From Clostridiales bacterium oral taxon 876 str. F0540 (lineage in GTDB: Bacteria; Bacillota; Clostridia; Clostridiales; Clostridiaceae): a stretch of DNA of 64,000 bases. Where the stretch lies: the NCBI GenBank assembly GCA_000466585.1, contig KE993462.1, positions 166,065-230,064 on the forward strand. Direction: 5' to 3'. Shown piece after piece: positions 61,804-64,000 of this stretch; the first letter of the stretch is position 1, and each line of letters opens with the position of its first letter. Under the pieces are notes generated by a model that worked only from the letters and a program-made list of their open reading frames with translations, ran no database searches and had not been told where the DNA came from. The position numbers were made by a program, and so were the translations under genes.

Positions 61804-62112
61804 ATGGATGTTTTTCTTAAAAAAGAGGACAAATATTTAAAAATACTGGAGACAATATGTAATATCAAAGGAATTAATGAAAATGAGATGTTTAAAATTT
61901 TAAAGGATAGGGAGTGTAAATATCTTTTATTTTTGCTTTTAAAAAAATATAACTGTACCGATGTTAAGAAGATTAGTACGGATTTTAACATCGAAAGTAA
62001 AAAATCCATAAATTATAATATTAAAAAAGCAGAAGAAAAATTTTTTATAAATAAGGATTTCAGAGATATGTATTTTGAAGCAGAGGGAATAATAGATAGG
62101 ATTAAAGATTAA
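61804..62112 (+). CDS. Small protein resembling DnaA domain IV
   Basis: 102 residues, basic and helical. Residues about 38-100 follow the pattern of the DNA-binding domain IV of DnaA: a KYLLFLLLKKYN helix, then VKKISTDFNIESKKSINYNI where DnaA has IG-x-x-FGGRDHSTV-x-x-A, then KKAEEKFFINKDFRDMY where DnaA has KIE...D..L. The key GRDH is not kept (IESKKS). A DNA-binding role is inferred only. ATG 61804 follows GAGGGAAAATATA. It lies where many Firmicutes have rpoE (delta) upstream of pyrG. Confidence 0.6.
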   Translation: MDVFLKKEDKYLKILETICNIKGINENEMFKILKDRECKYLLFLLLKKYNCTDVKKISTDFNIESKKSINYNIKKAEEKFFINKDFRDMYFEAEGIIDRIKD

Positions 62113-62162
62113 TGTTTTGATGATAATACTAAGTATATTTTTTTAAAATAGCAAAAAAATAT

Positions 62163-62195
62163 ATAGCATAATATAAAAAGTTATGCTATTATATT
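62163..62195 (+). terminator. Weak hairpin after the DnaA-domain-like gene
   Basis: ATAGCATAA (62163-62171), a 9-nt loop, TTATGCTAT (62181-62189), then TATATTATAG. AT-rich and without a clean T-run, so termination is uncertain. Confidence 0.4.
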
Positions 62196-62292
62196 ATAGT
62201 ATTTTAACAAATAATACACCCATTTTATTTTATAGGGTAATTTTTATTATAATACGCCAAATTAACATTGTCAATATATTTAATAAAAAAAT

Positions 62293-63952
<1,660 letters not shown>

Positions 63953-64000
63953 AAAAGTCCCGAAAGGGTACTGCTGTTGCATCAAAGAAAAACTTACTTG
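63953..64000 (+). other. Window edge after pyrG
   Basis: AGTCCC-GAAA-GGG-T-ACT (63956-63972) can form a small tetraloop hairpin with one bulge, but no T-run follows inside the window. Nothing else can be supported in these bases. Confidence 0.4.

Noticed and set aside
62225..62253. TATAAT at 62248-62253 as the pyrG promoter
   Set aside because: The -10 is perfect but the region 17 nt upstream (TTATTT) is a poor -35, and the surrounding DNA is too AT-rich to trust it.

Overview
The window is a low-GC stretch of a Gram-positive, anaerobic, endospore-forming bacterium, most likely Clostridium in the broad sense. The evidence is direct: spore genes cotS-like, yabG, sipL, gerABC, spoIIR and ypeB; promoters readable as sigma-K, sigma-E, sigma-F and sigma-G; strong GGAGG ribosome sites with some TTG and GTG starts; a T-box leader; and clostridial families such as CLC_0170 and nondiscriminating AspRS. 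No rRNA, tRNA, insertion sequence, prophage or CRISPR array was found. It reads as ordinary chromosomal backbone.

Layout. 1-13.4 kb: the end of an unidentified gene, then two head-to-head glycosyltransferase/CotS modules (288-4425 and 11041-13345). They flank a Crp/Fnr regulator with a divergent ferredoxin-like gene, an SOS-controlled radical SAM/DUF4130 pair, a YdcF protein and a MATE exporter. 13.5-17 kb: yabG, veg with tandem strong promoters, a gene-free stretch carrying two candidate RNAs, and sipL. 17-27.6 kb: addBA, then ldh-yhaM-pepT. 27.7-31.8 kb: small genes, UV endonuclease uvsE, a radical SAM/SPASM gene behind a tandemly repeated leader, a YhhN-like membrane protein and a cysteine-less HMA-like protein. 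31.9-44.9 kb: a KimA-like transporter, sbcDC, a chemoreceptor, an AEC carrier, an M3 peptidase, a thioredoxin-like protein and a DUF4397 protein. 45-52.7 kb: a T-box with two terminator modules before an archaeal-type AspRS, a structured leader before an alanyl-tRNA editing enzyme, cyanophycinase plus cyanophycin synthetase, and ispE. 52.8-64 kb: germinant receptor genes, spoIIR, ypeB, ddl, a DUF1934 gene, a sigma-54 activator, a DnaA-domain-IV-like protein and pyrG.

Two themes connect the genes. The first is sporulation: coat and envelope assembly (cotS-like, yabG, sipL, DUF4397), nitrogen storage polymer (cphBA), forespore-to-mother-cell signalling (spoIIR) and germination (gerABC, ypeB). 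The second is DNA repair: addBA, sbcDC, uvsE and the LexA-box-controlled radical SAM pair. The most interesting leads are that SOS-controlled radical SAM/DUF4130 operon, the two candidate RNAs between veg and sipL, the duplicated leader before the SPASM gene, and the T-box with a second antiterminator module. All promoter, operator and RNA calls were made by eye; none was tested by folding or database search.
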